64,000 nucleotides of DNA from Lachnospiraceae bacterium A4 (GCA_000403215.2 KE159533.1:13515-77514), one strand, 5' to 3'. Shown: positions 1 to 8,988, counted from the first letter of the stretch. Program-made: numbers and translations. The notes: a model not told the origin generated them from the sequence alone.

Positions 1-82
1 GTATGCCCCCTTCCTCACTGGTGCGTTTTCCAACTACGTTTCCATCATCATCTATGATTTCAGCAGTAAATTTTACTTTCAT
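1..82 (-). CDS. Start of an unidentified protein, cut by the window edge
   Basis: Only the first 27 codons are present; they begin MKVKFTAEIIDDDGNVVGKR and run off the left edge. The ATG is well placed behind a GGAGGAG ribosome binding site. The stretch is acidic and Gly/Asp rich after a short beta-like opening. I do not recognise the family with confidence; openings of this kind occur in some transposases, but that is a guess. The neighbouring IS630-type gene is transcribed away from it. Confidence 0.5.
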   Translation of the reverse strand, partial: MKVKFTAEIIDDDGNVVGKRTSEEGGI

Positions 83-138
83 CCCAAATACTCCTCCGTT
101 CATGCTGTCAGCAATACTATGAAATCATTATAACGCAG

Positions 139-1392
139 ATGGAAGAATATGGGAATTATATTTCTGTTGCTTTATTGCCGCTCCTAGCCATATTGCAACC
201 GCACAGGTGGAAAAATTTCAGTACCAGTTATTCCATGCCATCCTGTATTGTGCTCCGCTCCAAAATAATTCTGATGGCCGCGGAAGAGAAAAACAACACC
301 CAGATCGCAAAAGCGATCGGCACCTCCTATTCGACTGTCAGCATATGGCGGAACCGTTTTTATAACAGCATAGACCTTATTGCCCAGACAGAGGAGTATG
401 ACGGGCCAGACTGTGAAAAAAAGCTGTCTGATGTCATAAAATCCGTGCTTTCAGATAAACAAAGACCCGGAAAAGAGCCTGTATTCACCCCGGAACAGAT
501 CATGCTTATCAATGAACTGGCGTGTAAAAACCCAAAAGACTTTGGCTATGAACTTAGCTGTTGGAACCTTGCATCCCTTGCAAAGGAAGCCGGCCGACAG
601 GGTATCGTGGAATCCGTTTCTGTCGCAAGTGTACAGAGGTTCCTTAAGTTTGCGGGGATCGCACCATGGAAAAACCGTTACTGGCTCAACTCCCCGGAAA
701 AGCATGATGACCCGGAATCCTTTAAAAAAATTGAAACGATCTGTGGCATCTATCTGCAGGCCGCAGAACTCGCAGAATGCGGCACGGAAGTATATTCCAC
801 GGATGAGATGACCGGGATCCAGGCACTAGAGCGCAAATACCCGGACAAGCCGGTACGCCCGGGCAGCCCGGCGCTGCATGAGTTTGAATACATCCGCCAT
901 GGCACCATAAGCCTGATCACGTTCCTGCGCGTTGCAGATGGCAGTATCCAGTCGCCATACCTGAACAGCACGCGGAATGAGGAAGATTTCTGCAATGCCG
1001 TCCGGCAGCTCATAGCAGAAGGAGCAGATAAAAATTATATCATTATCTGTGACGGTCTTAATACCCATAAATCCGAAGGACTTGTAAAACTGGTTGCACA
1101 GGAATGTTCCATTACGGCCGATCTTGGTATTAAAGGAAAGGAAGGCATACTGGGAAGCATGAAAAGCCGGGAATCCTTCCTTATGGATGAAAGCCACAGG
1201 ATTCGTTTTGTATATACACCGAAGCACAGTTCCTGGGTGAACCAGATAGAAATCTGGTTTGGCATCATCAACCGTAAGCTTTTGAAAAAAGGCAGCTATA
1301 AATCCGTAGCGGAAATGGCTCAGAGCATCCTTAATTTTATAAAACAATACAATTTAACAGCCAAAGCATTTAACTGGAAATATGCTGGTTAA
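139..1392 (+). CDS. IS630-family transposase, N-terminus probably damaged
   Basis: A DDE transposase that would cut and join an insertion sequence. A helix-turn-helix occurs near residues 55-72 (NNTQIAKAIGTSYSTVSIW). The catalytic core follows, with the IS630 signature around STDEMTG (first Asp), IICDGLNTH (second Asp) and WVNQIEIWFG (Glu). The last 330 residues look complete. The first 40 residues do not resemble the family and contain no plausible ribosome binding site, so the real start has probably been lost or shifted in frame; Met at 235 is the nearest alternative. No clear terminal inverted repeats were found, so the limits of the element are unknown. It may be inactive. Confidence 0.85.
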   Translation: MEEYGNYISVALLPLLAILQPHRWKNFSTSYSMPSCIVLRSKIILMAAEEKNNTQIAKAIGTSYSTVSIWRNRFYNSIDLIAQTEEYDGPDCEKKLSDVIKSVLSDKQRPGKEPVFTPEQIMLINELACKNPKDFGYELSCWNLASLAKEAGRQGIVESVSVASVQRFLKFAGIAPWKNRYWLNSPEKHDDPESFKKIETICGIYLQAAELAECGTEVYSTDEMTGIQALERKYPDKPVRPGSPALHEFEYIRHGTISLITFLRVADGSIQSPYLNSTRNEEDFCNAVRQLIAEGADKNYIIICDGLNTHKSEGLVKLVAQECSITADLGIKGKEGILGSMKSRESFLMDESHRIRFVYTPKHSSWVNQIEIWFGIINRKLLKKGSYKSVAEMAQSILNFIKQYNLTAKAFNWKYAG

Positions 1393-1605
1393 AAACAGCC
1401 TTTATAGTATATGAGTATCAAAGAAATACTGTACTAGAATGCAAAGATACCATCCTGAAAAAATTTACAACAAAAAATGTTTACCCTTAAATTTTTCAAA
1501 ACGCTACCTTATGTTTAGAAGAATCCGTCAATGTTAAAGAAACTACCTTACCACTTGCTGTGGGGTAGTAAATCCTCAGAGATTAAAAACACCTAAAATC
1601 CCTAT

Positions 1606-1890
1606 CGCTAAAATTTGCACCCAAACTCATGCTTGGGTGCATTGTATCAAATTGTGGTACGCAAGCCATATTGCATGTCCAAATTGATACAATTTTGGAA
1701 GGGGTGCTATCGTTTTTACATTCATCCCAAACGCCCTAAAATAAACACTTTTCAGAAAGGCGTATGCACCCACTCGTTAGCGGTTATCGTTTTATTGTTC
1801 GGGACTGCCGCATTTTGGGTTTTTCAGAGTGTAAAATTTAACGATAACCCCTTTTTCAGAGGAGCTATCGTTATTTTTTGCACCCGATAG
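1606..1890. repeat. Non-coding repeat block I with several hairpins
   Basis: No credible gene lies between 1393 and 1943. The block contains a perfect 9-bp hairpin (TGCACCCAA / TTGGGTGCA), an inverted pair built on ATTGTATCAA / TTGATACAAT, and a 10-bp inverted pair GGTTATCGTT / AACGATAACC. The words CTATCGTT, TGCACC and ATTGTATCAA recur at 4.44-4.64 kb and 16.03-16.34 kb. The stretch around CATGCTTGG to GGTACGCAA is close to identical in order to 16269-16310. It looks like a dispersed regulatory or recombination sequence linked to the two-gene cassette described at 4.1 and 15.5 kb. Function unknown. Confidence 0.5.
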
Positions 1891-1943
1891 ACCGTTTCAA
1901 GTTTAACACCCTTATCAATAAGACGCACGATATAAACTTTCAT

Positions 1944-2925
1944 TTACATATTATATCTAAAATTACACCTTACGGAATTACTTACATTAATATTATCAGA
2001 CTCCAGAAAACACTTACTTGCTGTATAATATTGTGTTGTGTCTATTGTAACATCTTTTTCACGATATTTTTTCAGCCTCTCTATATATGTCATTTGCAAT
2101 AGAAAATCCTGTAACTCTTCACAATCTTTCTTTCCATAAAAGGCAACAATTTTTACTGATAAATTTCCATAAACACTTTGAACATTTTCTTGAATGTTTG
2201 TAATAGATTTATTTAATATTTCTTCTGTAATTTTCCTAAAATATTTGTGCAAATCCAATATTTGTGTATAATACTCACGAAGTATACCAATCAAATTAAT
2301 CCATTTCATCTTTTCATTGGTTTCAGGCTTATTTTTTATCTTTTTGTCAAATTTTTCTATATTTTTAATGGATGTGTAATTAGATTCTGCAAAGTATAAA
2401 AGTTCTTTTCCAACCTCTCTGTTAAAGAATGGAATTATAGCAGTTATCCTTTCAATAACTAATCCTTGGTGTTGCATGTAATTACGAAATAATTCCATTA
2501 TCTGATAAGAAAATGATTTGTCATATTGACGATTTGTTTCTTTTTCAAAATCACTCTTTAAATCACCGCCTAAACCTGATAAATCATGTAAAACCTGATC
2601 TCGATACATTCGTATGCTATTTACAACATTAAATAGGAGCCTGTTAAGTATTATAATTTCTTTGGTTCCATGCTCTTTCATTATCAAATCACAATCCGAA
2701 CGATCACTTTGAGTCTTTAATAAAAAATCATAACTTTTCTTTATTTCTTGTTCCCATTCATAAAAGTTCCCACTTACTATGTTTAATTTTTCTTCTATCC
2801 AAAGCAAATTTAAACAAGTAAAATATGATTCCCTTACAGCCTTAAAACTGTTATCTTCAATTCTCCAAGACTGGTTATTTGTTAAAAGTTCTTCCATTAT
2901 CTGAATATGACAACATTCATTACTC
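1944..2925 (-). CDS. Hypothetical protein with two HEPN-type Rx4H motifs
   Basis: An all-alpha, AT-rich protein of about 327 residues. Two RxxxxH motifs occur in predicted helices: RDQVLH near residues 109-114 and RNYMQH near 148-153. A polar residue directly after the Arg is the HEPN nuclease signature. In that superfamily the Arg and His catalyse metal-independent RNA cleavage in toxins and abortive-infection proteins. I chose the Met at 2925 because GGAG sits nine bases upstream; the Met two codons earlier is too close to it. The gene stands alone between repeat block I and a broken recombinase. HEPN assignment is inferred from the motif only; a structural, non-catalytic helical protein remains possible. 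Confidence 0.5.
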
Positions 2926-3112
2926 ATCCACATTACTCCTTTCTGTTAAAACTTCTTTGTGGTATTTAACAACTCCATAAATTTTTTTTCAGATTTTTAT
3001 AACACCAAAATTATACCTCAATTCTTCACAAATTTCCATACACAGCACACTCTATTTCCACACGAAAACAGCGGGCAGGATATCCGGAACTCCCGAAACC
3101 TGCCCGCCGCCT

Positions 3113-3905
3113 TTAAATCTCCGTGCTGACTTCCGCACCGTTGCGGAAGGTGAATACCATCCTGCCGTCGGAATAGACCGTTGCATAATCCACCAGCCTG
3201 TGGAAAAGCTTCTCATTGAAATCCACCGGCAGCTCCCGCATTTCCTCAAGTCCCGTAATGAATCCGTTGAAAATGTCATACTGGATTTCTTTCCTCTCCC
3301 GCTCTTTCTCCAGGCTGTCCTCCCGGCTCTCAAGGGCAGCATACCGGCTTGCATACCCGTCATACTTTTTGCGGTAGTCGTGCTGGTCGAGTTTCCGAGT
3401 GGCGTTCTCGTCGACCAGACTCTGGATCAGCCCCGCCGTCACTTCTTTCTCCCTGCTGACCGCTTCCAGCTCCGCCTCAATGGCGCTGCTGTCGACCAGG
3501 ACATCCATGACCGTCCTGCAGTCCCCAATGACCTCCTCCCGGTTTTCCATCAGGATGCCGAGCGCCTCCAAGAACAGCTCCTTTATCCGCTGCTCGTACA
3601 AATGGGGTGTGGCGCACCTGCTCTCGCCCTTGAACTTGGCGTTGCACTGCCATACCGTCCGCTTGTATTTGCTGTTGGAGTGCCAGACCTTGGAGCCGAA
3701 GTATTCGCCACAGTCGCCGCATTTCAGCTTTGCCGAGAACGGGCTGCAGCAGTTATGGCTCCGCCCCGCGTTCTTCCGCCGCTGCATCTCCGTCTGCACG
3801 AGCTGCCATTCCGCAGGCTCGATGATGGCATCGTGGCTGCCCTCCACATAATACTGCGGCACCTCCCCTTTGTTCGCCTTCCGCTTCTTGGTCAAGCTCG
3901 GCCTA
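3113..3905 (-). pseudogene. C-terminal fragment of a large serine recombinase
   Basis: The reading frame carries the later part of a large serine site-specific recombinase. It begins near LTKKRKANKGEVPQYYVEG, part of the Recombinase domain. A zinc beta ribbon follows (CGDCGEYF, then CNAKF and a further Cys), and then a long coiled coil. The catalytic resolvase domain that should precede it is missing. At about 3905 the frame runs straight into the cassette gene B copy, so the first dozen residues of the open frame are not recombinase sequence. GC content is much higher than in the flanks. This is a dead fragment, perhaps marking an old integrative element cut by insertion of the A/B cassette. 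Confidence 0.85.
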
Positions 3906-4096
3906 TATCCACAATGAATTATCCTCCACACAATCTAAGTAAGTATATTCTTCATCATTTATATTGAGCCGTTCCTGTCGCTCCACCGACAAGGCATTTC
4001 GATTCGTGACAGATACAACCGTCTTTTTCCTGTTTTCTTATTTTCCCTCAGATATTTTCTCACATTAACAAAATTAAAATAAATTTTCTGTCCCAT
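3903..4096 (-). pseudogene. Cassette gene B, frameshifted copy
   Basis: Translating the minus strand from the ATG at 4096 gives MGQKIYFNFVNVRKYLRE. After a frame change the sequence continues VTNRNALSVERQERLNINDEE and ends ...CVEDNSLWI. This matches the intact 67-residue gene at 15471-15674 almost throughout. The frame is lost at a run of five T on the plus strand (4024-4028), where one more T would restore it. The gene follows copy 1 of cassette gene A. Function unknown; it is a degraded paralogue, or a sequencing error in a homopolymer. Confidence 0.7.
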
Positions 4097-4145
4097 ATAT
4101 TTTTCCCTTCTATTTTTGGTATTTTTATATACCCGTTCTATGACC

Positions 4146-4418
4146 TTAACCAGTCGTACTCAAAACATAGCTGTCATGCTGCTTAATTGATTCCACCGCC
4201 TTTGCCACGTTCCTTGTTTTCCAATGCCTATGGTAATACTCTGCTTTCCGGCTATGCTTATGATAGATCATGACGGGCCTATCCGTACCATCCAGACTTT
4301 TGCAAATGATCCAGCAGTGCTTTGTGTTATTGAAGAGGAATTCAATATACCGCTCCGTTTCCCTTATGATGGTAAAGTATCCCTCTCCGACCTGTCTTTT
4401 CTCTTTCTTCGTAAACAT
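4146..4418 (-). CDS. Cassette gene A, copy 1 (small protein of unknown function)
   Basis: A 90-residue soluble protein beginning MFTKKEKRQVGEGYFTIIRE. It is a paralogue of the 98-residue protein at 15671-15967. Both share a G-x-YF opening, a central CW/HYW segment, the motif (I/V)IYHKH followed by an acidic/Tyr/His patch, and a closing (E)SIK-HDxF/Y helix. The start is supported by AAAGGAG just upstream. A perfect 10-bp inverted repeat (4437-4464) lies immediately before the ribosome binding site and is conserved upstream of the other copy, suggesting a shared regulator. The downstream partner gene B is frameshifted here. I do not recognise the family. Confidence 0.65.
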   Translation of the reverse strand: MFTKKEKRQVGEGYFTIIRETERYIEFLFNNTKHCWIICKSLDGTDRPVMIYHKHSRKAEYYHRHWKTRNVAKAVESIKQHDSYVLSTTG

Positions 4419-4436
4419 ATATTCTCCTTTCAAACC

Positions 4437-4464
4437 TTTTAACGATTGCCCGCTATCGTTAAAA
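4437..4464. promoter_or_regulatory. Palindromic operator-like site before cassette gene A copy 1
   Basis: TTTTAACGAT and ATCGTTAAAA form a perfect 10-bp inverted repeat with an 8-bp centre. It lies 19 bases upstream of the gene A start. The same arrangement, with one mismatch, stands upstream of the second copy at 16036-16059, and the 8-bp centre is also conserved. A repressor site is the simplest reading; an RNA hairpin in the leader is the alternative. Confidence 0.55.
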
Positions 4465-4680
4465 GGAGGTGCAAATTTGGCTGGCGAAACAGCCCCCTCA
4501 ACAGAAAAAAGGTTCAAAAAGCGAAAAAATAAAACCGCCGAATCTGTGGAAAGGCTTATTTCCACGCATTTTAGCGGTTTTCCATTGTATCAATTTCAGT
4601 GTTGCGATGTTCATCGGTACAACGAAATTGATACAATTCAACGATGCATCCCAACCTTATAACGATGCACCTCTCACAAA
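4465..4680. repeat. Non-coding repeat block II, upstream of cassette copy 1
   Basis: This 200-base leader has no convincing gene. It contains the inverted pair CATTGTATCAATTT / AAATTGATACAATTC about 25 bases apart and several ATCGTT/AACGAT words. The segment GGTTTTCCATTGTATCAA with the following 20 bases is repeated almost unchanged at about 16175-16210. It belongs to the same dispersed family as the blocks at 1.6 and 16.1 kb and always sits before the A/B cassette or its remains. Confidence 0.5.
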
Positions 4681-4734
4681 CAACTTGAAATCAGCATTTC
4701 TTCATAATAAATGTACACCCTTTTCGGGCAATAA

Positions 4735-4762
4735 AAAATCCAGACCGAAGTCCAGATTTCCT
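4735..4762 (-). terminator. Intrinsic terminator with a UUCG loop
   Basis: Read on the minus strand, AAATCTGGAC-TTCG-GTCTGGATTTTTT forms a ten-pair stem (two G-U pairs) closed by C(UUCG)G and followed by a T run. It lies just after the degenerate small gene at 4769-5021 and would end its transcript. Confidence 0.7.
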
Positions 4763-4768
4763 ATTATA

Positions 4769-5021
4769 TTATATCCTTCGTTTCTCCTCACCCTCATGAA
4801 TAAACCTGTGAGCCTCGCTTGGCCACAAATTCCAATATTTGCACAGAAGCCTTTCGATGGTTGGTTTCTTCCTTGACATCTGCATTGAGCAAGGCTACTG
4901 CCGCCCTCGTTATATCCACTTTGGGGACTCTAAAGACTCCACTGTTCGTTTATTCCCATACCTTTTCTTGAACAGCATCCCGTGCCGCACCCAATAACTC
5001 TCTTCCAACACCCAATGACAT
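4769..5021 (-). pseudogene. Degenerate small gene
   Basis: From an ATG at 5021 the frame reads MSLGVGRELLGAARDAVQ and stops after 23 codons. Reading resumes with VDITRAAVALLNADVKEE, then in another frame IERLLCKYWNLWPSEAHRF, ending at 4769. The pieces read as one short alpha-helical protein broken by a stop and a frameshift. A terminator follows directly. Small proteins with an AVALLN...LLxKYWxL pattern occur in Firmicute mobile elements, but I cannot name this one. Confidence 0.45.
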
Positions 5022-5089
5022 ATGTATACCCTCCGTTTTATCATCGGACAATAATATATCCGTTCTGTACATTTTTAACTTTCTAAACC

Positions 5090-6685
5090 CTATTTAAAAT
5101 ACTTTGATATATCTGTTTTACAAAAATTTTGAAAATAATTTATGATTTCTTGCAAATCACAATCTGGCAATCCAGAGGCTTTATCATAGAAATTTGCATC
5201 GATACTGTCATTGTACAATAATTGCTTTATAAAATGATCGGAATAGATTTTTCTATTAAAACTAGAAAAATCAGTATTAGCTCCTGTTTTCCTAGCACTG
5301 TCCGAAATCACCATGATTGGAATACCAATGATCTTTTCGTATTTTTTATATAATGCTTTATCTAAGTGAAGAACAATATTGGGAACGACCAAAAAAGCCG
5401 GACATTCTAATCTGATTTCAGAAAACTTACTAAGTTGTTTTGTACAAAAATGAATGCTATCGTAATGCACTTTCTCGGTATTCTCAGATGGTAACTTCTT
5501 ATCAATAATCATTCGAGCAATTTTTATAGGATTCTCAAGTAAGGAATATTGAGCAATAATATCGTATATCTCATATATAAAAGCATTTAAATTCTCAATA
5601 CTTAAATTTCTGAAAAGAAACCCCCCAATATTTTGAATGCCAAACTTGTCAAAAAGACTATCAAAAGTAATTATTTTTTTATCAATTACTAATTTCAGTG
5701 TTTCGATAATATTCATAAATCTAAATTGTGCAAGCGAAAATCGCGGTTCTAATATACTTGAGTATAATTGCTCATGATCAAATAATGGTGGTAATACCGG
5801 ATTCAATGCATAATCACACACTGCTGCAAATAATATCTGTGAATACAATTCATCTTCCAAAACTACATACTCGCAAAATATCTTATACGCTGAAGCATAT
5901 AAGCCATTACTTGTTAAGTCCTTTTTTATTTTTAGATATATGTCATCACTCGGATGCTCGATATATAATAAGTCTAATAGCAAATAATCATTGACTCTTG
6001 CATGCCCTTCAAGTATATGTTTAACCCCTAGGCAAGTCCCATCCTCCAAACCTATAAATTCTATATGACGGTTTTTCTCTAAATATTTGTAGACTGTTTC
6101 TAAAAACAAATGGTTTTGATTATTATAAATTCCAAGATTCTCATATAGCCATAAAGTGTCTTTACAACTAAAATAAATTAATTCATTTATAGTGCGTGCT
6201 CTTAAATACAAATCCATTTCTTTGTATTGTGATTCAGTAAAATTCCCCTCAAATAAATAAATTAAATATTCTAATGAAGAGAGTTTATGTATATAATACT
6301 CCACATAATCTATATTATAAGAAGTAGGAAAACCAAAAATTTCAGGTTCAAGCGATATTTGTTCATTTATTATTTCTTTTTTTTCTATAAGATAGTCAAT
6401 CAATGGTAATTCTATTTCAATTTTGTCAATAAAACTGTATATTATAGAATGCTCGACTTGAATAATTAAATTAAAGAAATATCCAATTGTTGAACTAGTC
6501 TGTTGAAACCAATGGATATTTTCATGATAAGCAGTAACATAATCTCGAAAACTATCATACCTATCATGCGAATCTCTAATATCTAAATTAATTAGTAAAT
6601 TATATGTATCAAAATAGCCATAATCATTATACAAAGAATTATTATTCCTCTTCTTTAGATATGAACAAAGATTCAATAAGCTCAT
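5090..6685 (-). CDS. HExxH zincin-like protein, possible effector of a two-gene conflict system
   Basis: A 531-residue, AT-rich, mostly helical protein with no signal peptide. HENIH at about residues 54-58 (after DYVTAY and before WFQQ) matches the HExxH zinc-protease motif. About 170 residues later LEGHARV could supply the third ligand Glu, as in gluzincin-like enzymes. The start at 6685 has GGAGAGGG about ten bases upstream; a longer start at 6721 is less likely. The gene overlaps the end of the membrane protein upstream by 44 bases, so the two should be translated together. If catalytic it would be a cytoplasmic peptidase, perhaps held at the membrane by its partner. The fold assignment rests on motifs alone, and the remaining 300 residues are unrecognised. 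Confidence 0.5.
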   Translation of the reverse strand: MSLLNLCSYLKKRNNNSLYNDYGYFDTYNLLINLDIRDSHDRYDSFRDYVTAYHENIHWFQQTSSTIGYFFNLIIQVEHSIIYSFIDKIEIELPLIDYLIEKKEIINEQISLEPEIFGFPTSYNIDYVEYYIHKLSSLEYLIYLFEGNFTESQYKEMDLYLRARTINELIYFSCKDTLWLYENLGIYNNQNHLFLETVYKYLEKNRHIEFIGLEDGTCLGVKHILEGHARVNDYLLLDLLYIEHPSDDIYLKIKKDLTSNGLYASAYKIFCEYVVLEDELYSQILFAAVCDYALNPVLPPLFDHEQLYSSILEPRFSLAQFRFMNIIETLKLVIDKKIITFDSLFDKFGIQNIGGFLFRNLSIENLNAFIYEIYDIIAQYSLLENPIKIARMIIDKKLPSENTEKVHYDSIHFCTKQLSKFSEIRLECPAFLVVPNIVLHLDKALYKKYEKIIGIPIMVISDSARKTGANTDFSSFNRKIYSDHFIKQLLYNDSIDANFYDKASGLPDCDLQEIINYFQNFCKTDISKYFK

Positions 6686-7061
6686 CTCCAATAATCCCTC
6701 TCCAATCTTTATCAATATCATTTAAATCAAGTTCAATTTTGCAAGTTCCTTTTTGAATAACAATCTTTCCTTTGTCTTTTTCAGACAATTTTTCTTTCGA
6801 TGAATTTTTCAGTTCCCAATACTTAATTACCATTTCTTTTATACTCATAATTATCGCGGAAATTGTACCCCCGCTAATTAATAGAGTAAGGATTGTGTTT
6901 GCATCAAAACCTACATTCAACTTTGTATTCTCTCTTGCAAAAAATGATTTGTTTGTGTTTTTATGTTTTTGCACCTCAATAACATCATTCGGTAAGATAC
7001 TAATAAAATTTTCCTTCTCCAAAGCATTCTCAAAGCTAAAAATAATTTCTTCTTTCATCAA
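6642..7061 (-). CDS. Small membrane-linked adaptor resembling EACC1
   Basis: 139 residues in three parts. A soluble alpha/beta head covers 1-55. A Gly-containing hydrophobic segment follows at about 56-78 (TILTLLISGGTISAIIMSI). After a Lys-rich linker, a short beta-rich tail (GKIVIQKGTCKIELDLNDID) leads to an acidic end. This layout resembles Effector-Associated Constant Component 1 (EACC1), a small conserved protein paired with variable effectors such as peptidases in bacterial conflict systems. The next gene overlaps it and carries an HExxH motif, which fits that pairing. The similarity is architectural, judged by eye; a generic membrane anchor is the alternative. The pair has markedly lower GC than its flanks, suggesting recent transfer. 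Confidence 0.45.
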   Translation of the reverse strand: MMKEEIIFSFENALEKENFISILPNDVIEVQKHKNTNKSFFARENTKLNVGFDANTILTLLISGGTISAIIMSIKEMVIKYWELKNSSKEKLSEKDKGKIVIQKGTCKIELDLNDIDKDWRGIIGDELIESLFISKEEE

Positions 7062-7230
7062 CTATACCTCCAAATTATTTATGGTAGTGTCAAGTCCACC
7101 ACCAAATTTTTAATTACAAACCTAATAAATTCAAGGATTGCACCACTTTTTCAAAAGAAAAAGCAATGACCTCCCTTTTTGTGTCAATACTATTACTATC
7201 CAACAAACACTGAAAGGAAGATCACTGCTT

Positions 7231-8703
7231 ATGGATATTATTTCCTATTTACTCTCTTTAATACAATCCCTTTACCAACAAAACTGCTGGCTGATCAGCT
7301 TCATTTGCAGATACATCCCTCTCAAACAATGGGTCTTTGATGATTCACATTCCCCAAAATACCAGAAGTTCAAGATCGACGAACTCCCCCTTATCACTGA
7401 TTTTCGTCAGGACTGGACTTATAAAGACCTGATCCCTTACTACGAAAAACGCTATGGCAAGAAACTCCGGCCTCTCAGCCGGCGTTGTGAGTGTGACATC
7501 CCTGACGACTGCTCCTGCCCCCGCTGCAATGCCCCGAAACCATTCCTTTACAAAAACAATGGCTCGAAAGGTCAGATCCTCTGCAAGGTCTGTGCTGCGA
7601 GGTTCGCTCCTTCTCAAGGCCGATTCTCCTGTGTTAAGCTGCGCTGTCCCCATTGCAGCAATGCACTTGTTCCAAAGAAAGACCGTAAACACTTTATCGT
7701 CCATAAATGCGTAAACCCCAAATGTCCCTATTACCTTCATAACCTCAAGAATGTTGACAAGGCTGACCTCGATGAGGACTATGGCAAAAATAAATACAAA
7801 CTCCACTACATCTACCGTGAGTTCACGATGGATTTTTTCGGCATGGACTTAAATACGCTCCCCCAAAATGCTTCTTCTCTGAAATTCAGTAAACATAACG
7901 CCCATGTCATGTCTCTGTGCCTCACACTCCATGTCAATCTCGGGCTTTCCCTGCGCAAGACTTCCCAGGCTCTGAAAGACCTTTACAACATCAGTATCTC
8001 CCACCAGCAGATCGCTAACTATTGTAAAACTGCCGCCATCTGTGTCAAGCCCTTTGTTGACCAGTACCCCTACGAAAAAGGAGACGTGTTCACCGCAGAT
8101 GAGACATATATCAAAATCCGCGGCATCAAAACCTACGTCTGGCTCATCATGAACGCCGCCACCCGCTCTATCATAGGCTATCAGGTGTCTGATAACCGTG
8201 GCGTCGGTCCCTGTATCCTCGCTATGCGTATGGCATTTCGGAATCTTACAAAACTGCCGGAGAACTTTAAGTTCATTGCAGACGGATACAGTGCATATCC
8301 TCTCGCCGCAATGGAGTTCGTAAAAAAGCTGGGCAAAGACTTTACCTTTAAAATCACCCAGGTCATCGGACTTACAAACGACGATGCTGTTTCCGCCGAA
8401 TACCGGCCATTCAAGCAGATGATTGAACGCCTGAACCGGACTTATAAGGCCTCTTACCGTCATACAAACGGCTTTGACAACATCGACGGTGCCAACTACG
8501 ATCTGACACTCTGGGTCGCTTACTATAACTTCCTGCGCCCTCACAAACACAATAAATACAAAGTCCTCAACGAAGTGGAGATGTTACAAGGCGCTGACAA
8601 CATGCCTGGCAAATGGCAGCTGCTCATCTTCCTCGGGCAGCAGACCATCCTGAATATGCAGAAAAACGGTACTGCACAAACGGAGCGGAGCTGTTGTCAA
8701 TAG
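7231..8703 (+). CDS. DDE transposase with N-terminal zinc ribbons
   Basis: 490 residues from the Met at 7231, which has AAAGGAAG upstream; the open frame extends further 5' without a ribosome binding site. Two Cys-rich zinc ribbons come first (about residues 85-175: CSCPRCN...CKVCAARF, then CPHCSNA...CVNPKCPY). An HTH-like segment (LSLRKTSQALKDLYNISISH) and an IS240-like DDE core follow, with ADETYIK, ADGYSAY and the Glu of MIERLNRTY. The protein ends with a Cys-Cys-Gln tail. It looks intact and probably mobilises the element bounded by the 11-bp repeats. Confidence 0.9.
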   Translation: MDIISYLLSLIQSLYQQNCWLISFICRYIPLKQWVFDDSHSPKYQKFKIDELPLITDFRQDWTYKDLIPYYEKRYGKKLRPLSRRCECDIPDDCSCPRCNAPKPFLYKNNGSKGQILCKVCAARFAPSQGRFSCVKLRCPHCSNALVPKKDRKHFIVHKCVNPKCPYYLHNLKNVDKADLDEDYGKNKYKLHYIYREFTMDFFGMDLNTLPQNASSLKFSKHNAHVMSLCLTLHVNLGLSLRKTSQALKDLYNISISHQQIANYCKTAAICVKPFVDQYPYEKGDVFTADETYIKIRGIKTYVWLIMNAATRSIIGYQVSDNRGVGPCILAMRMAFRNLTKLPENFKFIADGYSAYPLAAMEFVKKLGKDFTFKITQVIGLTNDDAVSAEYRPFKQMIERLNRTYKASYRHTNGFDNIDGANYDLTLWVAYYNFLRPHKHNKYKVLNEVEMLQGADNMPGKWQLLIFLGQQTILNMQKNGTAQTERSCCQ

Positions 8704-8988
8704 AACCGTGGAATACCGCAGCAGGCGGCTTGACCGACTGTGAGGATATGCCGCGAAAGTCTATTGACATAAGGCTCACGGATAATCCTGTCCAGCAGAA
8801 AAGGGGGCGACTGCGCCCTTTTCCTGCCATCCGGCGAGGACGGGTGCGGGCAGAGCCCGCTAATGGGTCAAGGGACGAGTCCCTTGTGGGGTTTGGGGCA
8901 ACGCCCCAAGGTCTTAAAACCATCAATATCTGCAATTTTCAAGGTTCATTCGAGCCTATTTTTTTGACTCGGTTTTTTCATAGATTAT
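8704..8988 (+). repeat. GC-rich non-coding tail of the insertion sequence
   Basis: No gene fits here. Consecutive tight hairpins include GGGACGAGTCCC and TTGGGGCAACGCCCCAA, preceded by a GGGCAGAGCCC element, in strong contrast with the AT-rich DNA outside the element. Such hairpins could stop transcription leaving the transposase gene or recruit the transposase to the right end. Confidence 0.5.

Noticed and set aside
3200-3967. 255-codon plus-strand open frame opposite the recombinase fragment
   Set aside because: The minus strand carries the zinc ribbon and coiled coil of a serine recombinase; the plus frame has no features.
7849-8550. 233-codon minus-strand open frame inside the transposase gene
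   Set aside because: Antisense to a DDE core with all catalytic residues in place.
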